38,561 nucleotides of DNA from Schoenoplectus triqueter (lineage: Eukaryota; Streptophyta; Magnoliopsida; Poales; Cyperaceae), in NCBI GenBank assembly GCA_964058805.1, contig CAXKVV010001519.1, positions 1 to 38,561 of the forward strand, in the 5' to 3' direction. The notes beneath the pieces are model-generated. The model worked only from the letters and a program-made list of their open reading frames with translations, had not been told where the DNA came from and did no database searches. Of the stretch, positions 1-10,981 are shown piece after piece. A program made the translations under genes and the position numbers. Positions within the stretch are counted from its first letter, which is position 1; each line of letters opens with the position of its first letter.

Positions 1-458
1 TATAGAAAAATATCCTTCCCAATCAAGAACCCCTCAGCCCAAAATAGAAAATTTCGCATAAGTCAAGAAATTTGGAGCAAAAGTTTTTTCTTTGTACGGC
101 TGTGATTTATTTGGATTATAAATTTGTCCAACCCAGTTGTACAAGATCCGAAATAAAAGTGTATGTTGATTTCTTTTCACTATTTTGCTATGGATCTCCA
201 AGAAATGCACTTATAAAATCTCCAAAAACAGTGAATTTTATAAATATCTTAAAATAACTAAGATTTCACTGAAAAATTTTCAGATTTATAAAAAATTTTG
301 CGATTTAAATCTGAAATTTATATTTATTTAATTCTGGAATTAAATAAAAATAAAATAATTATTTTTATAAAAAATTATCTTATGTAAAACTAATTTTACA
401 TATACATAAAACTCACTAAAAAATAGTGATTTAATAAACCAGAATATATGCTATAAAA

Positions 459-470
459 GCTCTGATACCA
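459..470 (-). promoter_or_regulatory. Primer-binding site of the left-edge LTR element
   Basis: On the minus strand the bases read TGGTATCAGAGC, the complement of the 3' end of plant initiator tRNA-Met. They lie one base inside the LTR end at 472. This site fixes the orientation of the element as minus and identifies 472-870 as its 5' LTR. Confidence 0.8.
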
Positions 471-743
471 ATGTAATATTTAACGGATAAAACTTACAAG
501 TTGCTCCGTTAATCTTCGTGCGGAAGCGGTTCTGACCAATACAGCACTATCACTGGTTCTACAAGAAATCACGAGCCGAAGCTGGAAGCCTTGCGGTTTC
601 CACAACCTAAATTCTTCAAGTCTTAACAGAGTATCTTTTCTCTTTCTCTCTCTTTGATAATAGTGACAGATTCGTTTTTCTGATGATCTTTGAGAGAGAG
701 TATACTAGTGTATATTTATAAGCCAACGCATCTGCTCAATACA

Positions 744-795
744 CTTGTTCAATGCACCTCTCCAGTGCACCTGTTCAATGCACCTTTCCAGTGCA
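744..795 (-). repeat. Two 26-bp direct repeats in the U3 of the left-edge LTR
   Basis: Units 744-769 and 770-795 differ at only a few positions. Partial copies of the core words TTCAATGCACCT and CCAGTGCA lie on both sides. They sit about 25-85 bp upstream of the minus-strand TATAAATATA box at 711-720, the usual place for LTR enhancer repeats. An enhancer role is inferred from position only. Confidence 0.6.
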
Positions 796-870
796 TCTGT
801 TCATTCTTATAACGGGTTGGGTTTGGATTCGGGTTTCCCATAATGGGCGTACTGATAATTAAATCCAACA

Positions 871-1948
871 CATACAATTCAGAGGAGCAAAAAAAATTTT
901 TAGGTGGGAGCAAATTACCAAAAGTATTATCTAAAAGCATTATTTTCAAAATTCAGAAGGCAGCTGGGGGTACATAGATCTGTAATCAGTATTAATATTC
1001 AGTCATATAATCACTACTAATATTTAATATAAATATTTTTTATCTGATATAATCACTTTTTAATCTGATGACAATAAGACATACATTTAGTGAGGATACT
1101 TTTAATTGGATATAATCATGCTAACATTTAGTATAAATATTTTTGAACTAAATATAATTAATGTTAACGTTCAATAAAACACTTTTTAGTTATATTGCCA
1201 ATATTTAGTAAAAATAGTTTAATTGAATATAATATGTGCTAATATTTTATTAAAAAAACACTTTTAGGTTTGGAAGTACTTCACACATGACACATAGACA
1301 GCGCTTTGCGGTGCAGACGTACGGACAGCGCTTTGCAGATAGAATGGAAATGAATGTGAAACATCACGAAAAGAATGCAGACAGAGCAAAGTGGTTAAGA
1401 GAGATTTTTAAAGGTCTACTGGTAGAACTGATAAAAAAAGGAATTATTTTTATTAACCAAAACAATGAAATCAGTTTATCTTTGATCTATCTCGTTATTA
1501 TTTTACATTCAAGAAGAAATCTCAAAATCAAACGAAAATATATCAAAAATCCAGAAAAGAACGTCTCGGCGCAAGGAATATACACTGATAGCATAGGATA
1601 CGCACCATATTAAATTTATTTGAACTTTATTGGTTGAAATGGCGTCGTTGGTTGCATCAGCGGAACCAAAATAACCGCTAACCGTCTTCTTTGAATTTTG
1701 GTGGAGGTGAAGAGTTCGAGGCACACCTGAACCTGGTTGGCTACTTGGCTGGTTGCCAGCCGAGTGATTTTTTTTTTCCGCCATGGATGGCGAATCCTTA
1801 GTTAGGATTTGAGTTATTATTTATATTGATATTTTATTGTGTATCTCTTTAATATTTTTTGGAAAATATTAAAGGTTTAGAATTTTGGAACCATTTTAGA
1901 TCTTCAAATCTCATTCATTTTGAAAAATGTTTAACCTTTCATCAAATA
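871..1948. other. AT-rich spacer, no gene recognised
   Basis: From about 990 to 1265 the sequence consists of degenerate 45-60 bp units built on words such as CTAATATTTAATATAAATA and TATAATCAC, an old AT-rich tandem repeat. The 13-mer GACAGCGCTTTGC occurs twice, at 1297-1309 and 1324-1336. A slightly GC-richer patch at 1640-1790 contains an open frame on the minus strand, which I do not accept as a gene. Confidence 0.5.
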
Positions 1949-2052
1949 ATTTCAAATTTATTAGGGTGAAGTTTTAAATTAACCAATTTGTTGTCAACTT
2001 ATTTCAAATTTATTAAGGTGAAGTTTTAAATTAACCAATTTGTTGTCAACTT
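1949..2052. repeat. 52-bp tandem duplication (two copies)
   Basis: Units 1949-2000 and 2001-2052 begin ATTTCAAATTTATTA and end TTGTCAACTT. I see a single difference (TTAGGGTG versus TTAAGGTG), so the duplication is recent. It directly abuts the target duplication of the hAT-type MITE that follows. Confidence 0.9.
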
Positions 2053-2060
2053 ACTTAGAT

Positions 2061-2490
2061 CTAAGGGTGTCAATTGATCAGGTCGGGTCATCATTATTTT
2101 ATTATTATTTTTGACATGATTCGAACTCAATCCGATTACATTCAAGTCAAAAAATCATGATCTATACCCGACTCGGCTAGTGTAAAATAATTAAATATTT
2201 ATTAATTTTTTTTATTATTTTAAGTAAATAAATATTAACTAATTTATAATTAATCTTAATTAGTATATAATTAATTTATATTTAAATTTTAATTAGTACT
2301 AAATAATAAAATTACTTAAAAATATAATTAATTGGATCGGATCAGATCGAATTAACCCGAACCCAACCTGATATGAGTAAAAAAAATTAAATTCATATCC
2401 GACTTATTTATTTTTGAATCATGTCGAGTCAAATTAGATTCAAATCAAATCGGGTTAACCTATCGAATTGTATCAATAATTGAAACCACT
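2061..2490. mobile_element. hAT-type MITE, copy 1 (430 bp)
   Basis: The element begins CTAAGGGTGTCAATT and ends AATTGAAACCACT, imperfect terminal inverted repeats of the GGGTGTCAA kind common in plant hAT MITEs. Flanking 8-mers ACTTAGAT (2053-2060) and ACTTACAT (2491-2498) match at seven of eight bases, as expected for an old hAT target duplication. The GC-richer ends carry repeats of the word CGGGTC and its complement, and the core is AT-rich and non-coding. A clear relative of nearly equal length lies at 7684-8114. Confidence 0.75.
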
Positions 2491-2498
2491 ACTTACAT

Positions 2499-2850
2499 CG
2501 CACGTCTAACCTTCTCGGACAATCACTTTAATTTGAAAAAACATTCTTACAGGAGCAACAGATAGATCGCACCACGGAGACAATACCACCTTCTGATCCA
2601 ACAGCTGATATTGCAAGGCGTTATTACTGCAGTTCTACAGTTTTGCCTATTTTAAATTTTAATAAAAAAACAGGTAATAATAAAATGCAAGAATAACTAA
2701 TATCCATTTAAGCAGCTGAAATAACAACGGATATACACACTATTTGTTTAAGGCAGAATGACATCAGTAACACCAATTTTTAACTGTAATCTGAATGACA
2801 TGAATGATACAAACTTAATGAAGACTTCATGATCATGCAAGGGAACTAAC
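2499..2850. other. Spacer and probable 3' UTR of the CYSTM gene
   Basis: This stretch lies downstream of the stop codon of the minus-strand CYSTM gene and is likely to hold its 3' untranslated region and polyadenylation site. No unambiguous AATAAA signal was identified on the minus strand. No other coding is visible. Confidence 0.4.
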
Positions 2851-4692
2851 TCAGAAGCAGAAGCAGCAGCAGCACTCCTCCAGTATGCAGCAGCAACAGA
2901 GAGCTGCAAGACTGCATTTCAAGAAAAGAATAAGATATTAATATTTTGCATTAATCAATAAGAATAAAGATGTAAACTTCAATGTTTTCTGAAATCCAAT
3001 ATATTTTTCTTGAGAGATTTGCAGAAAGAAACCCTTCCATGAAAGTTGTACAAGAATTCTAATGTTATTCATTTATTGCAAAACGGCCCTACTTAGACTT
3101 GTACATCTCTATAATTGCAAAATGATCCTACATTGCTGGAACAGTTAAGAAAAGGGAGTACCTACTGTTCGTTACCCTGTAACTAGCATCAAAGTATAAA
3201 GAGATCAAAAGCCAGGTAAAAAGCAGATTTGTTACAAATAATATATTATCTATCAGACTACCATAACAAATTTGTTACAGAAAGTTAAATCAAATTTATA
3301 CATATACAATAATCTTAAAATAGTGCATCAAGAATCTTCAAAAATCTGTTACTCCTGTAGAATTATTTTTTCTATTAAGCTGTATTCACTGACTAACAGC
3401 AGGAAACCTCGAACAAATATACCCCTACCAACATAGAGGCTAGCTTGCGATCACCGAGGAAATATGGGCTTTGTTATTTATGTACGAGACATTTTTTGTT
3501 TATATTAACTTAACCCCATTAAAAAAACCCGACTTCAATCACCTAACCTTGAACTCACAACATCAGAGAGGACGCACAATACAAGGAATAGAACACCATT
3601 CAAGATTTTTATCATGATATAAAACATCATCCGGGTTTTACTGTGGGTCTGCAACTCACACTGGAAGGCGTGGTCTGATGCCTATATTAGTTATACACAC
3701 AAGCTAGAGTGAGAGAAGGAAGGGGAGGGAGATCATTTGTAAATACCATCCTCTTAGGAAAGAGAAACACCCTTCATGTTCATGATGGTGGTGGTGGTGG
3801 TGGTGAGGCGGTGGTGGTCGGTAAACACCTTCATTAAAATAAACCTGATACCCTTGAGGTGGAGGTGGAGGGGGATATTGTGGCGGCGGGTGATGGTGGT
3901 GGTGTGGCGGGTGGTGCTCATGATCTGGTGGTGGAGGAGGTGCTCCATATGGCGCGTAGGGTTGCGCGTACCCTATAAAGTATGCCCAGTACAATGATGG
4001 CACTATCAGGTGTGAATCAACAATGTACTAGTATAGAGTGCATAAGAATGTTTTGTATCTTCTTTTTTTTCTCAATTTTGAATTGACCAGCAGAGAGTAC
4101 TTCAAAGAAAGCTGATTCCAATATAAGCTTAAGACTTGAGGATTTTGCTCATATCTAAATGATGAGATTAAACATTGTTTCATTTAATTTACACGCAGGT
4201 TTAAAAGTATACGATCAAAACAAATTTAGGTTTACAAATTCCAATCTCGTAGTAATAACAAATATTTTTAACTAAATCATTTTTTCTTGCTAATCTTCGT
4301 ACTATCTCGTTATGATGTCCACATATTTCTCATTCTATTTTCTGTGCACGACTCGAATCCACTAATTTCCCTCAGCAGATATAAGGAGATCTCGAATTCA
4401 ATTCAATTGAGGATTCATTTGGTATAAGAAGAGGCTCGATTCAATTACTTCATAACATTAACGTAAGTAATACATTTTTCGTCTGGATTCGTCTCGTAAC
4501 TTATAACAATAGGAAAGAAAGAACCATTATAATTCTTGAATGATAGATGAAATTCGAAAGCGTGACAAAAGTTCTTGAAAAATTAATAGGGACACGTAAT
4601 TGTCAACCAGAGATTTGGGGGGCGAGATTCAAGATTCCACAGAGAGAGAGAGAACCTGGAGGAGGGTAGGGAGGCACTTGCTCGTAACTCAT
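2851..4692 (-). CDS. CYSTM: CYSTM (cysteine-rich transmembrane module) family protein, His/Pro-rich, 107 aa, three exons
   Basis: Spliced minus-strand gene with exons 4656-4692 (37 nt), 3747-3972 (226 nt) and 2851-2911 (61 nt), total 324 nt. Introns are 683 and 835 bp, all with GT...AG ends (donors CCAG|GTTCTC and GATG|GTATTT, acceptors TTATAG|GG and TGCAG|TC). The start is the MSYEQVPPYPPPG N-terminus typical of the family. Residues 14-68 are a Tyr/Pro/Gln-rich region with Pro runs at 24-28, 46-51 and 65-68. His runs fill 36-40 and 69-76. Residues 80-107 form the Cys-rich tail (GCFSFLRGCLAAL, then CCCC, ILEE, CCCC, FCF), the CYSTM module thought to associate with membranes. Known relatives include small plant stress and cadmium-tolerance peptides. 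The His tracts suggest metal binding (inference). They are coded by a CAC/CAT repeat and may vary in length. A solo LTR lies 462 bp upstream of the start codon. Confidence 0.9.
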
Positions 4693-5149
4693 CACTTCTC
4701 TTCTTCCTGCTGCTCGACCAGCTGGCGATCCCAATTTCTTCTCTGAAAATGGCGACTTTGGGAATAAAAGGGATTTTTTTTTTTTACTAGGTAGCAAATT
4801 GGTAGCTAGATCAGTTCTTCAATAGATGGATAACAGACATGTCGGACCCACAGAGAAAATCAATGCTTTGAAGTTTGTATCTTAGGTATGTTTGGATGGC
4901 ACGGCAAAATAGTTGTTATTTTCAAAAAAAAAAATAACATCACATTTTTAGTTGCTCTTTTAGAATAAAAATAGTAACGGAGAGTTGAGAAGAATAGCTT
5001 CTGTTTTCGGATTCAGTATATTTATGGATCAAAATAACTATATCACTCGGATAGTCAGGATTCAGATTTTACCGGGTTCTAGACTAATCTGGATAGTGAT
5101 TGATTCAGATGTCAGATTTTTTTATTTAGATCGCAGTAAGTTATGGATA
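4693..5149. promoter_or_regulatory. 5' flank of the CYSTM gene, between gene and solo LTR
   Basis: This 457-bp stretch must contain most of the native CYSTM promoter, because the solo LTR begins at 5155. The first 100 bp are the probable 5' untranslated region. No clear TATA box was found on the minus strand. At 4885-4960 the phrase TATGTTTGGATGGCACGG and an A-run with flanking ATAAC words look like the end of an old MITE, but no matching second end was found. Confidence 0.4.
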
Positions 5150-6416
5150 ATAAGTGTTAGTTTGTAATAATCTTGAAGTCAATAATACGATAAATTTGTT
5201 ATATAAAGCTTTGTTCATGAATTGAATATTTAAACGATATTTTGTTCCCTTGAGTATTATTGAATTTATGAATCATTCCGAGTTCATGACTGGAATTGTG
5301 AAACTTCATAATAAAGAATATACTCTTAAAAGTCACTAACCAAGGTAATTAGCAGGAACACTAATTAACCGTTATCAGGTTAGTATGTGGATTAAATGAT
5401 GGTCAAGTTTTACAGACCATAGACAAAGAGTTGTCCTTTTAATCACATAGATAGATGTTCTAGGAACATCGTATTTGATAGACCCCGAATGAAATATTAA
5501 ATGGAATTGTGTTCGTGTCATTAATGTTTTCGTTCAATATTAAATTCTAAAGTATGAGGTATTCATCTTTCCTACATAAGATATGTATGTGTGTGATTTC
5601 TACCAAACGTTATCCGTAAAAGGTGGCTATAAAGGTAGCTCTTCGGTATACATAACTTATGCGGAGGAAGAGATGGTTTGCCAAAAGTACTATTGTCCCT
5701 CGTATTTCTATACGAGTTATAGCATCACTGGGCCCCTTGATAGAGTAAGATTATCTGCTAGCAGTATAATTACAAGAGTAATTATATTTGATAATTTACT
5801 CAGGATCAAGAAAAGATTAAGTTTGCAAGGATGACACATACCTACCTTGAAACTGATCTGATAGCTATGAGACAAAAGAATTAAACACAAATAAATAGTT
5901 TACTGGATCATGATATTGTACAGTACATCATCATCTGTGTAATTGGATGGTCATAGTGCATTCAGTCAGATGCCTCCTATGATTATAGAAGTTAAAACAG
6001 TTTTAACTCTATTTACCAACATAGCACGGATCCTGTCGGGTCACACCGTATAGGAGTTAATCGGAGAATCTTATTGATTAATTATGAATTATTTATAATT
6101 AATAATAAGATGGTTATGATTAATTATATATGATATAATTATATTTGTCATAGAGATGACAAGAAGCAAAAATCAGATTGAATTTATAACGTGTTGGACA
6201 CATCGTATAAATTCGCCAAAACAACAACCGAGAAAAATATAATTGTAGATGACAATTATATATATTTGATTTGGATTTTAAATGTTAATTATGGATTTGA
6301 ATTATGGGCCAAAGCCCATTTATAATTAAAGTCTTAATTAATAATTAAAAACCCAAAATCAGAAAAGCCCAAAAAACCCAAAATTGAAAAAGCCCAAAAA
6401 GGCCCATGACGACCTC

Positions 6417-6583
6417 CAAGGGTATTTTGGTAATTTGTCCAAAAGCCCAAGGGTATTTCGGTAATTTGGCCAAAAAGCCCAATGGCGTTTTGGTAAATTG
6501 GATGAACTTTAAGGGTATTTTGGTCTTTTCACTTTGAAACCTCCTTACTATTCACGAGGGCATTTTGGTAATTTGTCAATTCC
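6417..6583 (+). repeat. Degenerate ~31-bp repeats in the U3 of solo LTR A1
   Basis: About five imperfect copies of AAGGGTATTTYGGTAATTTG, most followed by a CCAAAAGCCC word, lie immediately upstream of the TATA box at 6592. In the sister LTR (18834-20873) this block is mostly gone, and an unrelated 12-bp array is found at the corresponding position. The difference indicates turnover of upstream repeats between copies. Confidence 0.7.
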
Positions 6584-6591
6584 ACTTTTTC

Positions 6592-6600
6592 TATAAATAG
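6592..6600 (+). promoter_or_regulatory. TATA box of solo LTR A1
   Basis: TATAAATAG followed by AGGGG and a TCTCTCTCTC initiator-like tract about 45-60 bp downstream. The same arrangement is conserved in the second copy (20208-20216), so the signal has been preserved between copies. Transcription would run away from the CYSTM gene. Confidence 0.65.
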
Positions 6601-7259
6601 AGGGGTAGGGTGAGAGAAAAAGTTCCACCAAATCAGTTCCACTTTCTCTCTCTCGGTATACGGTTGTTTCAGAATTCACGGGATCGGTGAATAGTGTTTT
6701 TACGAAAGTTGCGGTATTTTTGCACATTTGTGAAACAGAATTACTGCGAGTTGTGAATAGTACTATTTCGTCTTTTTCTCAGGTGAATAGTGTTTTTTGC
6801 GAAAAAACCGCGGTTTACGGTATTTCTGGCAAAAGAAATAAACCGCTCTCTGGTCAGTCCTAGTGGATAACCTACAGAGGCATCAGACGTTTGGTGCTCC
6901 GAGACAAGCCGATTTTCATTCCAATTGAAATTTGGAAGCGAGGTATAACATCTTATATTAATCTATTTAATTGTTAAGTAGATTAATATTTTAGAAATCA
7001 ATCATGGAGTAGATCAATAAAGGTTTAAAGAGGTGTGTATCTCTTGGTAATCATCCGACACATCACTTTAACCCTAAGCTTAAGTTAGAAGTAAAATAAT
7101 ATTTTACCGTCTTTTGTAAAGGATTAAATGTCTGTAACTCTCGGTTATTATCCGACATACTTTAATCCCTAACTTAAGTAGAAGTAAAATTTTTGTTCTA
7201 CGGTCTTTTCGCAGCTTGAACATTAATAGGATTTGGGCATTCCGAATCCCTACAATAAG

Positions 7260-7683
7260 ATGCAAATTTTAGATAAAATTTGAGTATTTTATGTTGTATT
7301 TAGTTCATATTAGCTGATTTATTTAGATTCAGATCATTTTCTATTTTGAATTATATTAAGATAAATATCTTATAAAAATTATATGCTTTTGCATTTGAAA
7401 TTAAATTATTCAATTCAATTGTATGATTTTAAATTTTATTGGGTCAAATAATCATAGTAAATTAATAAAATTTAAGAATATCATGACTAATTAATATATA
7501 TATGTTTGAATTTGATAAAGAGTTTATAACAAATTTATGAATTATGTCAAAGTTGTGATAAGTTTCATTGATTTAGAAAAATCACACTAAATATAAACTC
7601 TAAACGATAAAATTATCTTTATACATATGTTAAGAATCATATGAACTAAATATGAATAAAATATTATATGTGACTAGTGACTA
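7260..7683. other. AT-rich spacer
   Basis: Non-coding AT-rich sequence between the solo LTR and the hAT-type MITE. Nothing else is recognisable. Confidence 0.5.
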
Positions 7684-8114
7684 CTAAAGGTATCAATGGG
7701 TCAGGTCAGGTTCAAGTCGGGTCATATTATTTTATTATTTTTTGTCTTGATCCAAATCCGATCCGTTTAAATTCGGGTCAAAAAATCTTGACCCATACCC
7801 GACCAAACCCGATCACGGGTCGACCCGACCCGCGTAAAATAAATAATTAATTATTAATTATTTTTATATAATTTTAAGTAATTAAATATTGATTAATTTA
7901 TAATTAATATTAATTAGTGTATATTTAAACTTTAATTAGTACTAAATCATAAAAATACTTAAAAAAACATAATTAATCGAGTCTGGTCAGGTTGACCCAA
8001 ACCCGACCCGATTCGGATAAAAAAAATTAAGCTCATATTCGATCCATTTATTTTCAGGTTATATCGGATTCGAATTGAATCAAGTTATGTCGGATCAATA
8101 ATTGACACTCCTAG
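7684..8114. mobile_element. hAT-type MITE, copy 2 (431 bp)
   Basis: Colinear with the copy at 2061-2490 along its full length. Both share the CGGGTC/GACCCG-rich ends, the TTAATTAGTRTATA core and the pair of oppositely oriented CCCGAC words. The left end is CTAAAGGTATCAAT and the right end ATTGACACTCCTAG, whose complement CTAGGAGTGTCAAT matches the left. The flanking 8-mers (AGTGACTA and TTACTACA) do not match exactly. TGACTACT against TTACTACA matches better if the left end is shifted by two bases, so the exact boundary is uncertain. Confidence 0.75.
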
Positions 8115-9671
8115 TTACTACAAACGTCAAAAGTTGTCTGGAGATGTGATGCCCTGAAACAAAAGTAGACGAATAAATCATGGCTGCAAATTAATAATTA
8201 ATTTAAAGGGAAAAAACTTGCATGAACAAGTTTACAAGAAATTTACAAAACAGAAAAAAAAAAGGAGACGAATTAGTTAGTTTTCTTGACACATGATAAT
8301 TATTTGGGAAGTAGTTTGTGATGGACTGATGGTCGTGAGAGAGAGTGTGTGAGTTTGAAAAATCGTGGGTGAGAGGAAGATGACATCAGTATGAATGAGA
8401 GAGAATATCAATAAATAATCTCTTATAAAAATTTTGTGAAATTGATTTTCAAAAAGTTTGACAGATAAACTAATAAAGAGACATCTTTCAGAGTTTGATA
8501 GAAAAAAAAAGTGAACACTGGTAAACAGAAAAGCGAGTATGGAGACAGCACATGAAAACGGAAGTATGGGGATTACAATATTTATTCTTTATTAATTTAC
8601 ATTTTAGTAAAATTATTTATTAATTTATCTATTTCTATATTATCTTACAAGGAGTGTCCATATTGAAGATGTTCATTAATATTTTAGATAATATGTAATG
8701 ATTATTGGATTTATGATTGAGATCGATTGATTTTATAAAAGCAACGGTTTAGATTTCAATCAAACTCATTTTCACTCTCCATTTTATTTCTTATTAGGAG
8801 GTTTTAAAAAAAATGCATACCAAATAAATTAAACATCAACTGTTTTTAAATTTTATTTTAAAAAAACTATGTATTGTAGAACCTTACTCAGAATAGATTC
8901 AATAGAAATAATATTATATTTTGTGTATTATTTTTTATTAATAAAAATAATTTCATTTAAAAATTTAAGAGTCTTTATAATTGATTTATATATAAATTAT
9001 ATGTAAGTAAAATATATTATTTTTATAAATAAATTAATATTAAATATAAATATTTTGTAAAAATTGTATATTAAATAATTAAATATTAACTATTATTAAG
9101 TTTTGTTGTAATAAAAACTACACATTGTATGATCTTGCTTAGAAAGAATAAATAAAATTTATTTAAAATTAAAAATATCTTTGATAGACATTAATTACAA
9201 TAAAATTAGTGCTAGATATAAATATTTTTAAATTAAAAGAGATCCGCACAATGAGAGTGTTATATGCTAATTACTTAAACATGTTTTAGTAGAATATATC
9301 CTAAGACTCAAACATAAAAATAAAAAAAATCATCAAAAATAAATAGAAAAATTCTCTTAGGATGGAAAAGACCGTTCATTTATTTATTAATAATAACAAT
9401 TTTTTATTCATTTAAAATTAAATGATCTAAAATTAGTTCAATCCATAACAAAATCTTAGAGGCTTGAACGAAAGTGGGCCTATGTATTCTCCCGCAATGG
9501 AGGCCGTACAACACATTAGTCATTACAGTGAAATTTCTAGTTCCCTATTTCTCAGCCTGTGTCAAAAGTCAGAACCAACTGACCTCATACGCACTTGTGG
9601 CCCTTCCCATATTGTGCCCTACGCATTTGTGGCCCATTTAGACGCGCTTGTGGCATATTAAAAGAAGAGAA
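8115..9671. other. AT-rich intergenic spacer (1.56 kb)
   Basis: Mostly A/T tracts with scattered words of the TATAAATATTTT type and no accepted gene. At 9464-9661 there is a less AT-rich patch with a 65-codon open frame. It has no recognised family and the words CACTTGTGGCCC and CATTTGTGGCCC repeat in it. I regard it as non-coding. Confidence 0.5.
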
Positions 9672-9980
9672 GGATCGGTTGGCAATGAGTTATTTTGATA
9701 AAAATAAATACAAAGTAAATTTTAAAAATGAAAAAAAGATTATAGATGTGTTCTTTTATTTTTCGATTGATGGTCAAATTTTCATGTAATTTACAATGGT
9801 TCTAATTTAACGGTATTTGTTGGACTATCAAACAATAATAAAATTGCATGAAATTTGAATGACCATCAATCTAAAGTAGAAGAACATATTTATAAACTTT
9901 TTTTATTTTTAAGATTTTTTTTATATTTATTTAGAGGTCCATTGTCAAAGTTGTCAAAATAATACATTGTCAATGGATCC
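9672..9980. mobile_element. Fold-back MITE of the GGATC family, copy 1
   Basis: The left end GGATCGGTTGGCAATG and the complement of the right end, GGATCCATTGACAATG, match. The similarity continues inward for most of the length; the inner arms are GATTGATGGTCA and TGACCATCAATC. The whole sequence is a long imperfect palindrome of about 310 bp. It has the same inner core as three further copies at 28838-29188, 30351-30597 and 38015-38375. It is non-coding and no clear target duplication was found. Confidence 0.75.
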
Positions 9981-10981
9981 CACTTTTAAAAGAAAGCTTT
10001 TGATTTAATACAAGAAATAGTCACAAGGTTCGCTTGGGCTTCTTTTCCTATTTGATTGAAAACCGTAATATCATCAGATTTGATTGATCTGAGCCGTCGG
10101 ATGTAAAATATATGTTGCACATCTCGCATAGCCACACGAGATGATGAGAACAAACTACTTTCATATAATTGAAGAGGGGACCAATTCCATACTCTCCATC
10201 CATTTCTGCCTTCTCCAATAAAACCTTTTGGACCCTGTAGCTAATGTTTCCATATTTCAGGGCCCAGCAACTGATGTTTCCAAATTGCAAAGATGTATAC
10301 ACAACAATTTGCTCTTTAGATTTATGTTGGTGATGTGACACATCAGATAGCCCCCACAAATATGAGGGAAATCGAATTGTTGAAATATAATATGTATGGG
10401 AACATCTAGATGTTGGATCTAATGGTTGTGCGGACCGCATGATTGAAAATGACAAAACAATACAATTTAGTATAATTTATTTTAATTGTGAACTTATGTG
10501 TTATATAATTATACATTAATTATATATCATTGCATATCCATATTCAAGCAAATTCTAAAATATATTTAATATGGATACAAATATTATAAAAATGGACCCT
10601 TAAATATATAAAAATATAATTATAATAATTATTGATTTATGATGGATTAAATCAGAAAATTATCACCCTTTATGAAAGGTTTTCTGATCCCCAAAGGGCC
10701 TGTTATGTATAATTTCTCTCTCCAAAAGAAAATACTAAAAAAATAGAAAAGAAAAAAGGGGTTGAGAGAGTCTATTGCTAATCTATTCTTTTGAAAGATC
10801 TTGTAGTTATTGTGGTGTGAACAATAGTAAGAGAAGAAGAAAAGATTCAAAAGATAAACGCTTGCATAGCAATATAATCAAGTTCAAATTCAAATAACAG
10901 AGTTCATGGAATAAGATAATGTTTCAGCTTAAATTTCTAATTCTCTAAAGTGGTCTTAGATTGAATTAAATTCATCACTAT
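9981..10981. other. Spacer with unclassified moderate-complexity block 10040-10455
   Basis: Positions 10040-10455 are less AT-rich than the surroundings and have phrases often seen in plant repeats (GAGCCGTCGGATG near the left, GGATCTAATGGTTG near the right). They could be weak inverted ends of an old transposon. A 135-codon minus-strand open frame there has no recognisable family and no splice context. The final 50 bp before the copia LTR are partly repeated downstream of the copia 3' LTR. Confidence 0.4.

Larger units (their letters stand above)
1..870 (-). mobile_element. LTR retrotransposon entering from the left edge (LTR 472-870 plus start of internal region)
   Basis: Read on the minus strand, a 399-bp LTR runs from 870 (TGTTGGATTT...) to 472 (...TTACA) and has TG...CA ends. 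One base after it lies TGGTATCAGAGC (470-459), the primer-binding site complementary to initiator tRNA-Met that is typical of plant LTR elements. The internal region therefore lies at 1-458 and continues off the window. No gag coding is recognisable in those 458 AT-rich bases, so this stretch is probably leader sequence or decayed. A TATAAATATA box sits at 711-720 on the minus strand. Two 26-bp direct repeats (744-769 and 770-795) lie upstream of it in transcription order. The other LTR and the target duplication cannot be checked here. Copia is the likelier superfamily, but this is not proven. Confidence 0.75.
5155..7254 (+). mobile_element. Solo LTR, family A copy 1 (2,100 bp)
   Basis: The sequence starts TGTTAGTTTG and ends CCCTACA. 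It is flanked on both sides by ATAAG (5150-5154 and 7255-7259), a perfect 5-bp target duplication. No primer site, coding or second LTR follows, so this is one LTR left after recombination between the two ends of a full element. A close copy lies at 18834-20873. A TATAAATAG box at 6592-6600, followed by a CT-rich stretch, sets the plus strand as the transcription strand. The segment 6417-6583 upstream of it holds about five degenerate units of AAGGGTATTTTGGTAATTTG. Downstream the word GTGAATAGT recurs. The parent lineage cannot be determined from the LTR alone. Confidence 0.92.

Noticed and set aside
1509..1784. 91-codon minus-strand frame starting in a good ATG context (MAEKKNHSAGNQPSS)
   Set aside because: No recognisable family. 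The second half becomes AT-biased and hydrophobic, with no splice signal that clearly leads elsewhere. It could be a first exon but cannot be supported.
3776..3997. Plus-strand frame with Val/Trp/Arg runs
   Set aside because: It is the complement of the His/Pro codon repeat of CYSTM exon 2.
4885..5149. Possible MITE starting TATGTTTGGATGG next to the CYSTM promoter
   Set aside because: Only one end could be found. The complementary end is not present before or after the solo LTR, so it cannot be delimited.
5583..5834. 83-codon frame within solo LTR A1
   Set aside because: The corresponding frame is broken in the sister LTR (a stop appears near 19363). LTRs of this type are non-coding.
9464..9789. 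Short frames beside the first fold-back MITE
   Set aside because: One lies in low-complexity spacer, and the other runs into the MITE itself. Neither shows family similarity.
10048..10455. 135-codon minus-strand open frame
   Set aside because: Composition and phrases at its ends look like repeat DNA, and the translated sequence has no domain or conserved pattern.
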